This document shows positions 43,590 through 55,941 of a DNA stretch of 64,000 nucleotides, one piece after another (the stretch's first letter is position 1; every line of letters starts with the position of its first letter). The notes under the pieces were generated by a model. That model saw nothing but the letters and a program-made list of their open reading frames with translations, was not told the origin of the DNA and searched no databases. The DNA comes from Dermanyssus gallinae (lineage: Eukaryota > Arthropoda > Arachnida > Mesostigmata > Dermanyssidae): assembly GCA_003439945.1 (NCBI GenBank), contig QVRM01001250.1, forward strand, positions 62,001 through 126,000. Direction: 5' to 3'. A program made the position numbers and the translations under genes.

Positions 43590-44130
43590 CAAAGATGGCT
43601 GATAAGATAGTGCACCTTAGCTTAGTAGTAGTTGTAGTAGCAGCAGTATTAGTGTTTGTTATAGTACACTACCAGCAAGGAAGAAGAAGCCGAGCAAGCC
43701 TAATATGGCTTTGTCTATCTGGATGCGTCAGCCGCCGTCCCTTGATCCTATTGCCGCCTATGGGAATTACTAGATTGATGTTGTCCGGCACAAACAACTC
43801 ATACGAATGGCCTGACGAGCGCCCTCAGTGGTTAGGTAATCATGTTCTACAAACTGTTACTCACGACAAGGAAAGGCCTCCATGAAAAGCCTAAACTCCA
43901 CAACAGCAACAACAACAACAACAACAACAGCAGCAACGACAACAACAACAACAACCAAGTTTGCTTAGAGGATCTCCTCCAGTCGAGTGTAGACGAAGTG
44001 CTATGAAGGCGGCATGCTCTTGATCCTCATTGCCGTTGTTCATTGTTTGGCGCCGGCGTCCACTCGTATCTTAGCCTTTCTGCCATCTGCATTGTCGACT
44101 ACTACTACTACTACTACAGCGACTATTTCT
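43590..44130 (+). repeat. diverged duplication, copy 2
   Basis: Counterpart of 40150-40660. It also holds a CAA/CAG tract at 43902-43952 that copy 1 lacks apart from a short CAACAACAACAGCAACAA run at 40362-40380. Confidence 0.5.
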
Positions 44131-44590
44131 ACTCTACTACAACGGTCACTAGAATCATTTGTGCTTGACGCATCTCAGGGGCGCCCCGGGGGCGGCCGGA
44201 GCATGCTTAGCTCCCCAATCGATCTCGATTTCCCGCTCTCCACCTCAACGCAATGCATGTGCAAAAGCATCTCGAGAATTCGCTCTCTCTCTCTCGCTGT
44301 CTTCTCTCTCGGTCCCGACGACAACAATAAATACACGTAAGCTTCTCTGCTCTGATGCTTGTGCTGGATGGTGGGCCGCATCCGGGCTCTGTTCTGGCTG
44401 CCCTGTATGCTCTCTCGAACGAGTTTATGCTGCAGCAGCTGTTCGCCAGTGTGCTACTATGCTATCGGCTTTCACCCGGTTGCAGCCGCCCCGTCCCAAG
44501 TCCCTCAAACTATAGCAACACTAATAATGCCGCGCTTTATTCGCCGCGTTGCTGTTTTCCCAAGAGCAACTTTCTACTTACATATTTGTC
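44131..44590. other. GC-rich stretch with unrecognised open frames
   Basis: The frame from the ATG at 44355 (MLVLDGGPHPGSVLAALYAL, then SNEFMLQQLFASVLLCYRLSP) looks protein-like with GC-rich third positions. It has no recognised family, and overlapping frames are also open. Confidence 0.2.
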
Positions 44591-44591
44591 T

Positions 44592-44900
44592 TTGTGTGTC
44601 TAGACGCACAACAACAACAACGACTACAACAACAACGACTACGACTACGACAACAACAGCAACAGCGACTACAACAGCAACAGCGACTACAACAGCAACA
44701 GCGACTACAACAGCAACAGCGACTACAACAACAACAACAAAGACTACAACAACAGCAACGACTACAACAACAGCAACGACTACAACAACAGCAACGACTA
44801 CAACAACAGCAACGACTACAACAACAGCAACGACTACAACAACAGCAACGACTACATCAACAACGACGACTACATCAACAACGACAACAGCAACAGCGGC
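44592..44900 (+). repeat. 18-bp minisatellite of CAA/CAG/CGACTA units
   Basis: Two variants of an 18-bp unit follow each other: ACAACAGCAACAGCGACT (about 4-5 copies, 44655-44735) and ACAACAACAGCAACGACT (about 6 copies, 44750-44860), with TCAACAACGACG units at the end. One frame would read Gln4-Arg-Leu repeats, another Thr-rich. Because 18 is a multiple of three, all frames stay open, so no gene is implied. Confidence 0.9.
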
Positions 44901-46501
44901 AGCACGCCATTCATGCCAGAGACAGCATTAATAGCATCGCGGCAACGACGACAGCGACAGCAAATACAGCAGTAGCAGACTTATATAGATCATTCTTAAT
45001 ATTGTATACTCGCGTATTCTCCACTACTACGGAGCTTTGCGTGCGCAACGTGCAGCTGGATTCCTGCTGGACAATGAACGATGCAGGCGGCACCGTTGTC
45101 CAATTTCGTACCAGTTCCAATTGGCTAGTTGAAATATTGGATTTCTCCCAGCTGACCGAACAACGTAAGGAAGTAAGGAAAAAATTGCAACTTGCGACTT
45201 CTACTAGAACCGTCAGCGCCGCTGCTGAGCTTTGTCGTTTTTTGTTCGGTTGTAAGTTGTTGTATGTTGAACCAGAAGAAAGACGAAAGCAAGAATAAGT
45301 TTATTCCTGGTTGGAGATCTGCTAGCTAATCGCTAACGCTGGCCACAGAAGCACAGTAGGCATTCGAACCGTACGTGACAGATTCACATGCTGCGGCCGT
45401 AGCGGGAGTTTGCTTGGTCGCACTCGATATTGTATCACAGCTCTCGGAGATTAAGAGCTTACCGTCATGGAGTTGGCCGACAAAGTTGACCGATGCCCGA
45501 CTTAGCGGCACCGCAACATTGTAGTTGTCTTCCGCTTTTTTTTGTCTCAGATCTCAATAAGAAAACTTTGACCCAAATCATTGGCAAAAAGAAAGTGACT
45601 GCGAGCGAACGAGCGAGATAGATAGATATAGAGAGAGGAAGAAAAGGCAACGGGAGAGAGACAAATTGCGCGCAGAAGGCACGCAATAACAATCGCCTTA
45701 TCAGCATATAGCGTTTTTAGCCGCCTTGGCGATTGATTGGCTTTGATGGTATTGTTAAGGAAGGTTCCTTTTCGTAAAGAAAAATACTTTGGTACCTAGG
45801 TATAAGTGGAGAAGACGCGCTGAAGCAGCGCTCTGCTTAAGCGGAATCCCTTCCCTAGCACCACTAGTACATCGGCGACAGCTGTCTCAGGGGCTACTCG
45901 CCAATCATTTTAGAAAATTGATATCTTTTGAGCAATTGCACAAACCGGTCGGAAAATACGTTCCTGCGGCAACTGACGGCCCGTGGTTACATGTCTCATC
46001 GAGGGACACTTGGTTTTTCATTGCGTGTCACATTTACAAATGGCTGGTTATAGCTGTCACGTGAGTTTCCTAGGTAAATATTACGTCATACTGCGGCCGC
46101 TACTACTTCAGTTCATTAGGCACAGTGCAAATAAGACGCGGATAGACGTGGATTCTGGAGAGGCATTGCGCCTATTTCCAGGTTGCGCATACTCAGCTTT
46201 CCCAACAGCGGTCATTATGTACAGCAAAGCTGGCCATCCGAGTTAGACGGGTTTCTTCAAACAGACAGATTGCGCTCATAAGTGAGGAATATGATGGCAT
46301 GTTGAATCAGTGGGTGAGCAATACAGTACCTACAGATAGTACAACCTGTGCAGTATAGTTCCTGCACATTAAGAGTACAAGGGAGCATAGTCTAATCTAA
46401 CCAAGTGTTACTTTAGTCTCATCTCCAATCAATCAATTTATTTACTACACTTTGACTTGGTGTTTATAAGAGTATAGTTTCATTTTCAGATACGTTATTC
46501 T

Positions 46502-46503
<2 letters not shown>
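44901..46503. other. no recognised gene
   Basis: A GATA/GAGA tract lies at 45610-45660. The plus-strand frame 45789-46064 is unrecognised. Confidence 0.35.

Positions 46504-46542
<39 letters not shown>
46504..46542. repeat. (TA)n microsatellite
   Basis: A TA array of about 39 bp. Confidence 0.95.
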
Positions 46543-46545
<3 letters not shown>

Positions 46546-47184
46546 TTTTAAATACACGTATATTAGATCGATGATTCACTCTAGTTCTCTCAAGCTCCGG
46601 GTAGCTGAACGAGTTGCATTTAGCTTAAAGTCGCGAACCATACTTAAAAAAGCACTGAGTCGATACAATGTATCTGGTATAGACGTAGCGGTCGTAGCGC
46701 GCCGGGGGAAGATGCCCAGTGACTTATGATTTACCGTTGCAATTGTGACGTTTTGTTTTTACGTTGCCAGAAGTTTTCTCAGTAGCGGTGTGGTTCGAAA
46801 CCGAAGTTTTAACCTCGACCATTAGCGCACAGTCCGATAAGACATATACGTACCGTATTCCATCTCTCTTAGTAAGTTACCGTACGCACTCACAAAATTA
46901 TCGATAGGCACTGTAAAACACATACCCATGTAGTGAAACCGTAAGCCCAAGTGAAAAAACGTGTTTGCAAACTCTAGGGGCTCAACAGTGGATCTTATCT
47001 CTACTGACTAAGGGTCCCCCGCGCCAAAATTAGACAGTCTTGGTTATTCGGGTGCATTCGATGTCAGCAATTGTAATACACATGCACTAATGTACCCTTA
47101 GGTAAATAAACCACGTCTTTGCATTTGAAGTTTGTAGGTGTATACTAAGTGAACATTTTTGTAGATACCTTATCGGACAATTGG
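46543..47184. other. no recognised feature
   Basis: It may include the decayed upstream endonuclease part of the non-LTR relic that follows. Confidence 0.35.
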
Positions 47185-49094
47185 CGTCCGTAAAGCACTT
47201 GAGAAGAATGGCTTTTTGGTATGCAATTTTCCATCACCGCCAACGTTTTACTCCGATGACGGTCGACCTGGCGACAATCCGCAGAATGGTGAATCTTCCA
47301 CAATCGAAATATTCACTTACTCAGGTCCCGAAGGAGACATCGAATATGGCAGACTAGTGATTGGTCTTGTAATTACTGGACTTAAAAAGCATGTACCAGT
47401 TTATTTAACAGAAACAGCAAAAGACGGACGACCTGGAAGCAATAGTACGCCGTGGGCCAGGAGCTCGGTAAATGCATCGACGTAAAAAAAATACGCATGG
47501 AGCTGTACCAACAGATGATAACCCAATAGAATCTCGTTCGCTAAGAAAAATGAAAGTCGTATTAAGGCTAGGTTTGAGCCTTACTACAACCTTAGAAAGA
47601 ACTTTACGTTCTCTAAAGCTGTCCAGTTGCCTCCGGCCGTCTGCGCCAACACTTTACCGACGCATTTACAACGGCAGATAGCACACCCGGGATTATCCCG
47701 GTATTGTGTGAATTATAGAATGAATACAAGCGTCTGCTATCACAACAGATAGATGCTCCAATTTTTCTTCTGGAAGTTCAAAGTGCGATTGTAAAGTTGA
47801 AAAATAATTAGACCTTTTGTACCCGACCTCGTTCCTATCGCTCCTTTCGACGGTACTGTTCAACAGACGTTTAGAAACAGGTGAACAGCAACCTCATCGG
47901 AATGCTTACCCAAGATCATCCCCAAAGGCAAAGGTGACCCGCTCTGTCCGCCCTCTTGGTAATGCATTGCAAAGAAAACCTGCTTCTATAATATTTGTTC
48001 CTTTAGGTGCATGTTGGTGTCGTGGCGCGCCTACTTAGCTTCTAGTACGGAGAATCTTCTCTTGGAAACAGTGTGGATTTTGCGCTAGACGTTCGACAAT
48101 GACAACATCTCAGGAGATTCTAGACGACATGAAGTACTCAGTCATCGTGAAGCACCGAACATTGGACGTTGTATTTGTAAACTACCAGGCGGCGATTGAT
48201 ACTGCCCTTAAGGAAATCGTCACAGAAAAGCTAGCCGCTGCGGGGGCCGACCCGCGAGTTTTGCGAATACTGCTAGCTATCCTGAAAGCAAACTCGGACA
48301 TAGATGACGGCATTCAGGAATACCGGCCTTTTTTGCAAAGCACCAGAACGATAATCTCAGCCCGGTTATATTATCAGTCTTACTTAGTAAACTACTGGGC
48401 CTTAACAATGAACACTACCCCTAAACTCTCTATGCCAATGACTTCGTCGTATATAGTAGCATGTTCATAGATCTAAAAAGATCTTTGATGATGCTAAAGA
48501 TATACAGCAAGCACAGCGGTTTAACGATTGTGTAGATTCGGAGGACCACTGAAGAGAAGGGATAGGCTTAGCTTGGGTGGTGCTTCTGTAGAACTTGTCT
48601 CGGAACTTACGCTACCCTGGAAATACCTATTTGTTCAGCAGCTTAGCGATCTCGATACGGTAACGACAACGCTCATTATTACGAAAGTTTCGCAAAAACA
48701 GACTATCTTATATTCTGTCGAGGACGCCGCCGTTTTTTGAGAATATGGTGAACCGCTTTCAACTTTCGACTACGGCGTCACTACGAGAGTTCCGTAGAAA
48801 CTTTGGGCAAAAGATGAAAGAAACGTTCTACAAAAACACCCGCAATGTTGAACAATGCATTGAATGCAACCGCTTTTCGAGCAGCGCCACGTTCTAACCC
48901 GCTTCTTCTTCTATAGGTTCCTCCACGAACTATGCCATCAGACTGGGTTCTATAACCCTTCCGATGAGTATCCCTGCACATTTTGTTGCCTCATTTGCAG
49001 TAAATATGATCACGAAACATGTCGGTCCCAGCCTAGCCCCAGCTACCAGATATTTTCAGAAGATGCATACACAACATATTCTATATACGTCTAA
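47185..49094 (+). pseudogene. decayed non-LTR retrotransposon ORF2
   Basis: The endonuclease C-terminal part (47185-47485) reads RKALEKNGFLVCNFPSPPTF, then NGESSTIEIFTYSG, then GLKKHVPVYL. The last is the Ser-Asp-His position and again has basic residues before His, as in the minus-strand element at 24.8 kb. The RT part (about 48096-48370) reads TMTTSQEILDDM, then DVVFVNYQAAIDTALKEIV and TEKLAAAGADPRVLRILLAI. The C-terminal zinc motif C-x2-C-C-x2-C-S-K-Y-D-H-E-T-C lies near 48976-49024. Many stops and frameshifts separate these blocks. The RT matches the minus-strand element block for block (LYAVFIDLKAAFD..LALEGVP), so this is an older member of the same lineage. Confidence 0.8.
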
Positions 49095-49708
49095 GATTCA
49101 CGAAAACGAATGCGTTTTCGAAAATGAATGAACTACTATGTGTAATGCAATGTAATTAACATCACCAAAAGGTGATGTCGTTATAATAAATACATTTTTG
49201 TAGATATCGCAATGTATAGAGAGTTTATAATACTCACTATCATAATCAGGTTGCACTGGTAAAACATAACGTAAATGAACTTACGCTTCTGATTTAGAGA
49301 CGCACATCGACCGACCTGCAACCACGATCGACACCGCGTCGTAACTAAATCATCCAACTGTAGAATTTGAGCTCCGAGCAGGCTTCTAACAACCCTCGAA
49401 GAACTGGAAAACAGTACCGAGTAGGGGGTAAACGTGAGGATTAGGAATTTTAGTGGGTAACCCCATAGCATCGGGGAGTCCCACACTGCCCACGAGCTCC
49501 TTTACGCTCGGTGTGCATATAGCATTTCCTCGAACCTCACGAAAAAAAGGCTTTTAACAACACAGTTGTTATGCGCTTGGTGGAACGTCACTTCGTTGAG
49601 TTATTCTTGCAGCTTGGCATAAAGGTCGTCTAGAGGGTTGGCTAGTGCCCTAGTCATGGATTTCACATACCGGAGTGTCGCCGGTAGATGAACGGTAGAT
49701 CCATGCTG
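49095..49708. other. no recognised gene
   Basis: It starts with an AT-rich stretch, including ATAATAAATA at about 49191-49200, that may be the 3' UTR and tail of the preceding relic. Confidence 0.35.
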
Positions 49709-49892
49709 GTGATCAAATTTTCTTTGAGAATGCTCATTGGGGGATAAACCATGCCGCCGAGAGTCAGCGACCACGCTGGCACAAGGACTGTTGAGGAAAC
49801 CCTAGATATCTCAACATGTCAGCGTACGCGGCTGCTCTAAGCGTCTCTGATATAAAAGGATAGCATATGCATTTAAGTATACATGTCAAGCG
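49709..49892 (-). repeat. dispersed repeat family A, copy 3
   Basis: Reverse orientation. The core GACATGTTGAGATATCTAGG maps to about 49799-49819. The downstream block GACTCTCGGC and the last block AAAGAAAATTTGATCACC are shared with copy 1, so copies 1 and 3 define the longest version of the repeat. Confidence 0.8.
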
Positions 49893-51812
49893 AATGATAA
49901 ATCAAATTCAATTATCCAATCCAACGGTTCAGCTTATGCACAGCCTGTTTTAGCATCGGTTCGAGTTCAACTTTAACGCAAGCTGTTATTATGAGCAAAA
50001 GTGGCAACAGACTGTCTGGCGGCGAAATTGTAAGACATTTTGTAACCTCATACCTCATTTGTTAGGAGCTCATTTTTAAAACGATGCGATAATATCGACC
50101 ACCGCACCTCGGCATCGTTCCTCATTGCTTCATGATTGTTACGCGCTGGACAGAATTGGGCAATCTCGGCGCACGAAATGTATTATATAACTATAAAACT
50201 GCTTTTTCTGCCCCAAAAAAAAGTCCAACTGGGCCCTCAGCTACATAGTCGATCCCTTCAAGTACCGGTAGATAACGCTTTCAGTTAGAACCGAGTCGCC
50301 TCCTCTGGAGTTTGTTCAGTGTTAACTATATAATATGAAACTGATATCTTAGATCTTGAACACTAAACACTTCACGCCAGTCAAGAGCAACTACAGCGAA
50401 CAAGTAGATTATTTTAAGATCTATTCTCTCACGATTAGTCCTACCCTGCCTACGCGATCATGCAGCAGTAAGCCGTAGATGGCGCTGTTCTTTGGTGTTC
50501 CGAAAACCGTATAGTTGAATTGTATCTCTCCTTGCGCGCCACTAATGGTAGGTAAAAATTTCGCGCAAGCACTTCCGGCGTGCATCCGGCGGAGAGCGGA
50601 TGCGATATCACACAGAGTAAATCACGATGCACGTGTAGACATTATTCGAATAAAGAAGAGTGGCCGCCATGACCAGGGTGAACTTCTAGTAGATGGGTGT
50701 TTTCTCTCAAGTATTATGTGCTCAAATTATTTTTTTATACAGACTACTGTAAAAATATGTTTACCCAGTGTAAATATAGCGTTGCTACTTCTGCGCAGTG
50801 CAACGGTTACTGCAACAATGCTGCTTATGCTGCCGATGTTGTATGCTATAAGTTCAAAACATGTCTACGACGATGTCGGTGAAGGAGAGACGCACGGTTG
50901 AAGATCGGCGAAGTTGCCTCAATTTGACTTAAATAACTGGAGAAAATTAGTCATGGAAGTCGTATCGGTGAAGGTTGGTCATATTTTCGTATTTTATTTA
51001 TTAATCTAAGCGAGAAGCCAAAACACAAACGCGTTCTCGGTCTTACTGCGCACCTCGCTCGCTCCGTCTTCCCGTCATCAATAGGCTGAGTGACCAATTA
51101 TTTTCGAAATATCCTGCAACGAAAAGCTACGACGCGATCTCAACTCGATCTAGTAGTGTGTAAAACGAGTATAATTTTAAGATCTACAGCAACAAAATGG
51201 ACCACACACCCTACAAAGCAAACACCGTCAAGTCACTGGACGATACCGTCAAGATGACAGGATTAGAGTTTGTACGCAAAGAACATGGGATCAAAACAGG
51301 CGGTTATGTGTGACCTGGCTGGCTGCTGGTAAGAAGGCTAATTCAATGCAATGTGATGCAGCGCATTACGTGCGAGAACTCAAAGGCTGTCTAGGCGCGG
51401 ACATCGAGCAAAGCCCGGTCGAAGGTAGGCCGAGATCGTCGTGCCGGTTTAATGATGAAGTGCAAGTAGCGAAGTAGAATATACAGTGTAAAACAGATAC
51501 CAATAAAAAGGCCAGATGGACGAGGTACATATAGAGGTGAAGAAAACAAGAGACAATCAAGGGTTACCCGAGAATGCGGAACGTCGTGCACTACGTAACG
51601 ACAACTCGTTTTTTATGTAGCAGTTTTGCATACATAATGCATATGCGTCGCTGGCATGTAGCGGGAACTTGTACGGGTCTCTCTTACTTGCTAGTCCACT
51701 TCCAGCTAGACTCGTTCAAGCGGCTAGCGCACCATTTCGATCGCAGTAAGTTGTCGTCGGGTGATCGCGTTTGAGGCATTTATCGATGAGGCAGGTGTCG
51801 AATGGCCGCTGT

Positions 51813-51815
<3 letters not shown>
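49893..51815. other. no recognised gene
   Basis: Unique sequence. Several frames of 60-130 codons lack domains. Confidence 0.35.

Positions 51816-51850
<35 letters not shown>
51816..51850. repeat. (TA)n microsatellite
   Basis: A TA array of about 35 bp. Confidence 0.95.
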
Positions 51851-51852
<2 letters not shown>

Positions 51853-52219
51853 CTCTTCGTCTCTGCTCTTCTTGCCGTCTGATAGCGAACGAAAAACAAG
51901 GTTATATAGCAGCTGCCCCGCTCTTCTTCTTCGGTCATCTACGTGCCGAGGTGCCCGAGGAGTAAACGACAGAAGGGGAGGAAAAAGAGAGAAGGCGAAA
52001 GGCGCACTCCGCCATGGTCTTGTGGTTGGCTACGGAAAGGGACGAGATTGACACGTCCGAACGCAATACGCACGTACGTATAAAGGGGAGTAGCAAGCAT
52101 GGTGGGGGGCAAAGGGCAGTGTCGATAGTTGGGCTATCAATCTACCGGCGTAAATGTGTACCTCGCATGCGTTGTGTTCGGCGAAATGAGCATTACATAG
52201 TTCTTTCTTCAGAAGTCAT

Positions 52220-53645
52220 AATGAACATTGTAATGTTTTGTCCTCTACAGAAGTCGCCGATGTCGTTTTCTTGGGTGCTAACAGATCTCGATCCGGCTGT
52301 CTCCACTGACGCGGGCGGCGATTTCAACTGTGGATTTAATACTAGGGCGGGTCGTGACGTGATTCTGCGGCTGATGGTCGATGTTGGTCTTGCGTACGCC
52401 CGCGCACGTAATGACGCATACATGCATATATCGTCATAATGGCAGGAACACTACAGATCGAATTTTTCATAACTTGTCAAACAGCAAGTTTAAAAGCTTG
52501 AAGACGCACTGGAGATCGCTGCCCATTAACACCTATCGGCAGAGTGCGCTAGTCGTAGACAGTCTATGCCAAAGTAAGTAGCTGAAGGGTAAGCGGCAGG
52601 ATGAGAAGGTCCTATCTGCGAAGATGGAACGAGATCCTGCAGCGTTTATAAATTATATGCGGGGGTGGGACACTCACTTTCTGATGCAAAGGTGAGAGAC
52701 AACTTTATCAATTTCCTGTTGAGGTTGAATAAGGAACGGGTACATTCATAGAGGGTTGCCGTCTGCGTTGGCAGCACAGCACATTATGTGCAGTCCATTT
52801 GTAAGACCCTGGTCACAGTCTGAGTCCATTCTTTAAAGCGTTGTTTGTAACTGTTTTAGTAACATCATAAAGGAAGGGCAAATATAGAGGATTTGGCATA
52901 TTGCCGGGATCTCGCCTATATTTAAAAGGGAGCACGATGAGAATCAAACTGATGGTGCTTTATATGCAATATTCATAAACTGAGTCAAAGCTTTTGACAA
53001 GATCCGTCGCCACTTGCGAGTTGATACATTTGGTCGGCAGGTATGAACGAAGCTTTTTATGGGGTCGTTTCCAGCTTCTTCGATGACGACACCATACTAG
53101 AAGATGGCATTAGGGAAAGGGTGTTCTTCGGGGTTACGCAATACGCGGAGGAGACCCACCAAGCTGTATCCCGTTTATACTTTTCCTCTCTGAGCTTATA
53201 GACAGAATCGTTGGGTGTAACACACTAACAGAGAAAAATATTCCAATTCTTGTGGAAGATGCTTCACGCTGTAGATGATGCGGGAACTGTGTACTTCCAT
53301 CATGTCCAGGAGCCGACTTGTCTATGCCCTGAGTGGCTGCACGTCGGTAGATGGTGGAGGCACTTCGGCTAAGACTGCGCATGCCTTCCTTCCGCGGTGC
53401 TTAGCCAATTCTTGGTGACATGGGAGGGAAAGATTGCCGAGGCTGTGGCGCAAATCAAGCCACTCGACGTATTTCTCTTTCTCTCTCTTTTGTTTGTTGT
53501 GGGCCGGAGCAATCTGCGACACGATTTTCACGTACACATTAGGCATATCGAGAATGCTTATCACGACCTTCTATGTTCACGTTCACGGATTTTACGGGGC
53601 GCACTCTCAATGAACTTGTCGGCTCTGCGCATTGTCTTGCGCTAA
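52220..53645 (+). pseudogene. decayed non-LTR retrotransposon (endonuclease and RT remnants)
   Basis: The endonuclease part reads AGGDFNCGFNTRAGRDV (GDFN at about 52314-52329). After a frame change, THTCIYRHNGRNTTDRIFHN follows (about 52393-52470), like the T-Y-x-S-x-N-G-x-S-T-I-D block. RT remnants are GALYAIFIN, a stop, VKAFDKIRRHL (52954-53020) and DGIRERVFFGVTQ, and then in another frame DPPSCIPFILFLSELIDRIV (about 53150-53215). A YADD box is not recognisable. Many stops and shifts show an old insertion. It is more diverged from the 22-26 kb element than the 47-49 kb relic. Confidence 0.7.
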
Positions 53646-54281
53646 TTACCACTTAGTCGCCTGGTCTTCTCGAGTGTTTGGAAAAAATCGCTGCACTTTC
53701 TCTCTAGTTGGCATGGTAGACAATAGTAGAAATCAGCCGCCAAGGTTTTAATATAAACACTGATACATCTTGCTCTATAGGTGTATATGCTCTTTTTGGG
53801 TGATACAAATAAATGACGTGTACATGACTGGAAGTAAGGCGGGCGGGCAGGAACGAAGGAAGGAAAAACTGAAGAAAAAAAGATTACAAACGGTCGAAAG
53901 ACTCGCGTGAGCACTTTGTGAGCTCTGTGTCTCGGTGCGTCTGAAGGCAGACGGACGAAGGCAGATGGGCCTCGCTGAACACAGGTCATTGACGCGTTGA
54001 AGTGCACCATTTATCACAGGCGGCTCGCCGCTGGTGGCGGTACGGGCGGCTACCGAGACCGTGTTGGTAGTGGCCGTCAATAAATTATGCAAACTATTGT
54101 TCCTTTTTCGTCTCTCAGTCGGACCTTGAAGGCAGGTGGTGTTATTGTTGCTGCTGCTGTTGTTGTAGTGTAATGCGAGTCGTCTTGATTCTACTGCTGA
54201 AGCTGCTGCTGCTGCCACCACTGCTGCGGAGGGCTAGCTGCAATGTGCGATCGATACATCGAATTGTCGATTTTCGTAAAT
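53646..54281. other. no recognised gene
   Basis: Short CTG/TTG runs occur at 54139-54165 and 54199-54230. Nothing supportable was found. Confidence 0.35.
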
Positions 54282-54292
54282 GTATATATATA

Positions 54293-54336
<44 letters not shown>
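54282..54336. repeat. (TA)n array, left flank of mariner
   Basis: TA array broken by the mariner insertion; it resumes at 55658. Confidence 0.95.
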
Positions 54337-54341
<5 letters not shown>

Positions 54342-55657
54342 GGTGCTCAAAACGTATCGCGACTTTTGTGTTTTTTCAAAAATTATTCATTTATTCATGA
54401 ATATTTATTTTGTCCCCTTCAAAGTAATCCCCATGAGATATTATACACTTGTGCCAACGGTTTTTCCAATCTTCAAAGCACTTCAAAAAACCATTTTTTT
54501 AAATCTTGTTCAGCTCCTCCTTCGATGCCGTCTTTATCTCGTCAAGCGTAGCGTAACGTCGTCCTTTCATGGGCCTCTTCAGTTTAGGGAACAAGAAAAA
54601 GTCACAGGGGGCCAGATCTGGGGAATACGGTGGCTGCGGCATCATTAGTGTGTTGTTTTTGGCCAAAAACTCGCGCACAAGCAACGATGTGTGAGCAGGG
54701 ACGTTATCGTGGTGCAAAAGCCAATTTTTGTTCTTCCACAAATCCGGGCGTTTCTGGCGGATTGCTTCGCGCAAATTGCGCATAACTTGCAGGTAATATT
54801 CCTTATTGACCGTTCTACCCTGTGGCAAGAACTCATGATGCACCACGCCCCTGCAATCGAAGAAAACTGTCAGCAAAACTTTCACATTCGACCGAACTTG
54901 GCGCGCTTTTTTCGGTCTTGGTTCGTGCGGCAGCTTCCATTGAGATGATTGAGCTTTGGTTTCCACGTCATAACCATAAACCCACGATTCGTCACCAGTT
55001 ATGACCCTCTGGAGCAAATTTGGGTCGTCGCGGACAGAGTCCAACATCTCATTAGCAATGTTCATGCGATGCTGTTTTTGGTCGCAATTGAGCAATTTTG
55101 GTACGAATTTCGCGGCGACCCGTCTCATGCCCAAATCATTGATAAAAATCGAATGGCACGAGCCAATCGATATGTTTAGGTCCTCAGCAACTTCTCTAAC
55201 GGTGATTCGACGATTGGCCAATACCATTTTCTCCACTTCATTAATTTTTTCGTCTGTTGTTGAAGTGCTCGGGCGTCCGGCACGCTCTTCGTCGTTCACA
55301 TCTTCTCGGCCTTCTGAGAACATTTTGTACCACCGATAAACGTTGCTTCGGTCCAAGGTAGCTTCTCCGTATGCCACAGTCAACATTCGGAATGCATCCG
55401 CGCACTTAATTTCGTTTTTCACACAAAATTTGATACAGGTTCTTTGATCCATTTTTTTGAATAGGTATAAATCGAAGACGATCCAAAACACGTGCAAGCA
55501 AAGCAGCTGTCAACAATTAAGTGAACATTCAAAATGGCCGAGCTTGTCGGCATAAGTGAGAGACATGAGTACCAACATAACGCCACAAAAAATCGAAATT
55601 CGAATATACGTAACCCGCGAAAATTCAAAAGTCGCGATACGTTTTGAACACACCTCG
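54337..55657 (-). mobile_element. mariner transposon, copy 1 of a near-identical pair (1321 bp)
   Basis: The end at 55657 reads inward as CGAGGTGTGTTCAAAACGTA; the other end (from 54337) is the same apart from changes in the first dozen bases. TA flanks both ends, and the element sits inside a (TA)n array. It carries one transposase frame in minus orientation and is almost identical along its length to 59583-60902. Confidence 0.93.
54499..55452 (-). CDS. mariner transposase, C-terminally truncated
   Basis: Transposase of a mariner element, acting on the terminal inverted repeats. The ATG at 55452 ([17 protein letters not shown]) was chosen because a mariner N terminus starts there and nothing upstream is family-like. 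It has a helix-turn-helix DNA-binding region (residues about 1-110), a first catalytic Asp in [11 protein letters not shown], and a second in [12 protein letters not shown]. The third is in [14 protein letters not shown], exactly 34 residues later. So DD34D is intact. Two adjacent A-to-T changes relative to the sister copy create TAA at 54499-54501. The product is then 317 residues instead of about 353 and lacks the K-C-F-E-D-W-K..W-H-K-C-I tail. Ala-to-Val and Ser-to-Cys changes lie beside two catalytic positions. Confidence 0.93.
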   Translation of the reverse strand: MDQRTCIKFCVKNEIKCADAFRMLTVAYGEATLDRSNVYRWYKMFSEGREDVNDEERAGRPSTSTTDEKINEVEKMVLANRRITVREVAEDLNISIGSCHSIFINDLGMRRVAAKFVPKLLNCDQKQHRMNIANEMLDSVRDDPNLLQRVITGDESWVYGYDVETKAQSSQWKLPHEPRPKKARQVRSNVKVLLTVFFDCRGVVHHEFLPQGRTVNKEYYLQVMRNLREAIRQKRPDLWKNKNWLLHHDNVPAHTSLLVREFLAKNNTLMMPQPPYSPDLAPCDFFLFPKLKRPMKGRRYATLDEIKTASKEELNKI

Positions 55658-55695
<38 letters not shown>

Positions 55696-55696
55696 A

Positions 55697-55738
<42 letters not shown>

Positions 55739-55740
55739 GA

Positions 55741-55771
<31 letters not shown>
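55658..55771. repeat. (TA)n array, right flank of mariner
   Basis: TA-rich array with TACA and ACGAGTA interruptions, the continuation of the array at 54282-54336. ACGAGTATA at 55738 and 55771 repeats the motif next to the mariner end. Confidence 0.95.
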
Positions 55772-55772
<1 letters not shown>

Positions 55773-55900
55773 GAGTATACATATACAGCTGTCAGTGAAA
55801 CTTGGACATTTTACCACTCAGCCATACATCCCTACCATGTAGCTCAAAATAGACCTTTTAATAACAATAAAGTGGATAGCTAAGTATCGATATATTTATA

Positions 55901-55941
<41 letters not shown>

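Noticed and set aside
44549..45298. 249-codon Gln-rich frame and overlapping Thr-rich frame
   Set aside because: Most of both is the 18-bp minisatellite, which keeps every frame open; the rest is unrecognised.
46786..46800. B-box-like GGTTCGAAACC as a tRNA gene or SINE
   Set aside because: There is no A box at the right distance, no acceptor stem, and no SINE body motifs follow.
55001..55339. Plus-strand open frames inside both mariners
   Set aside because: They are antisense shadows of the transposase and occur identically in both copies.
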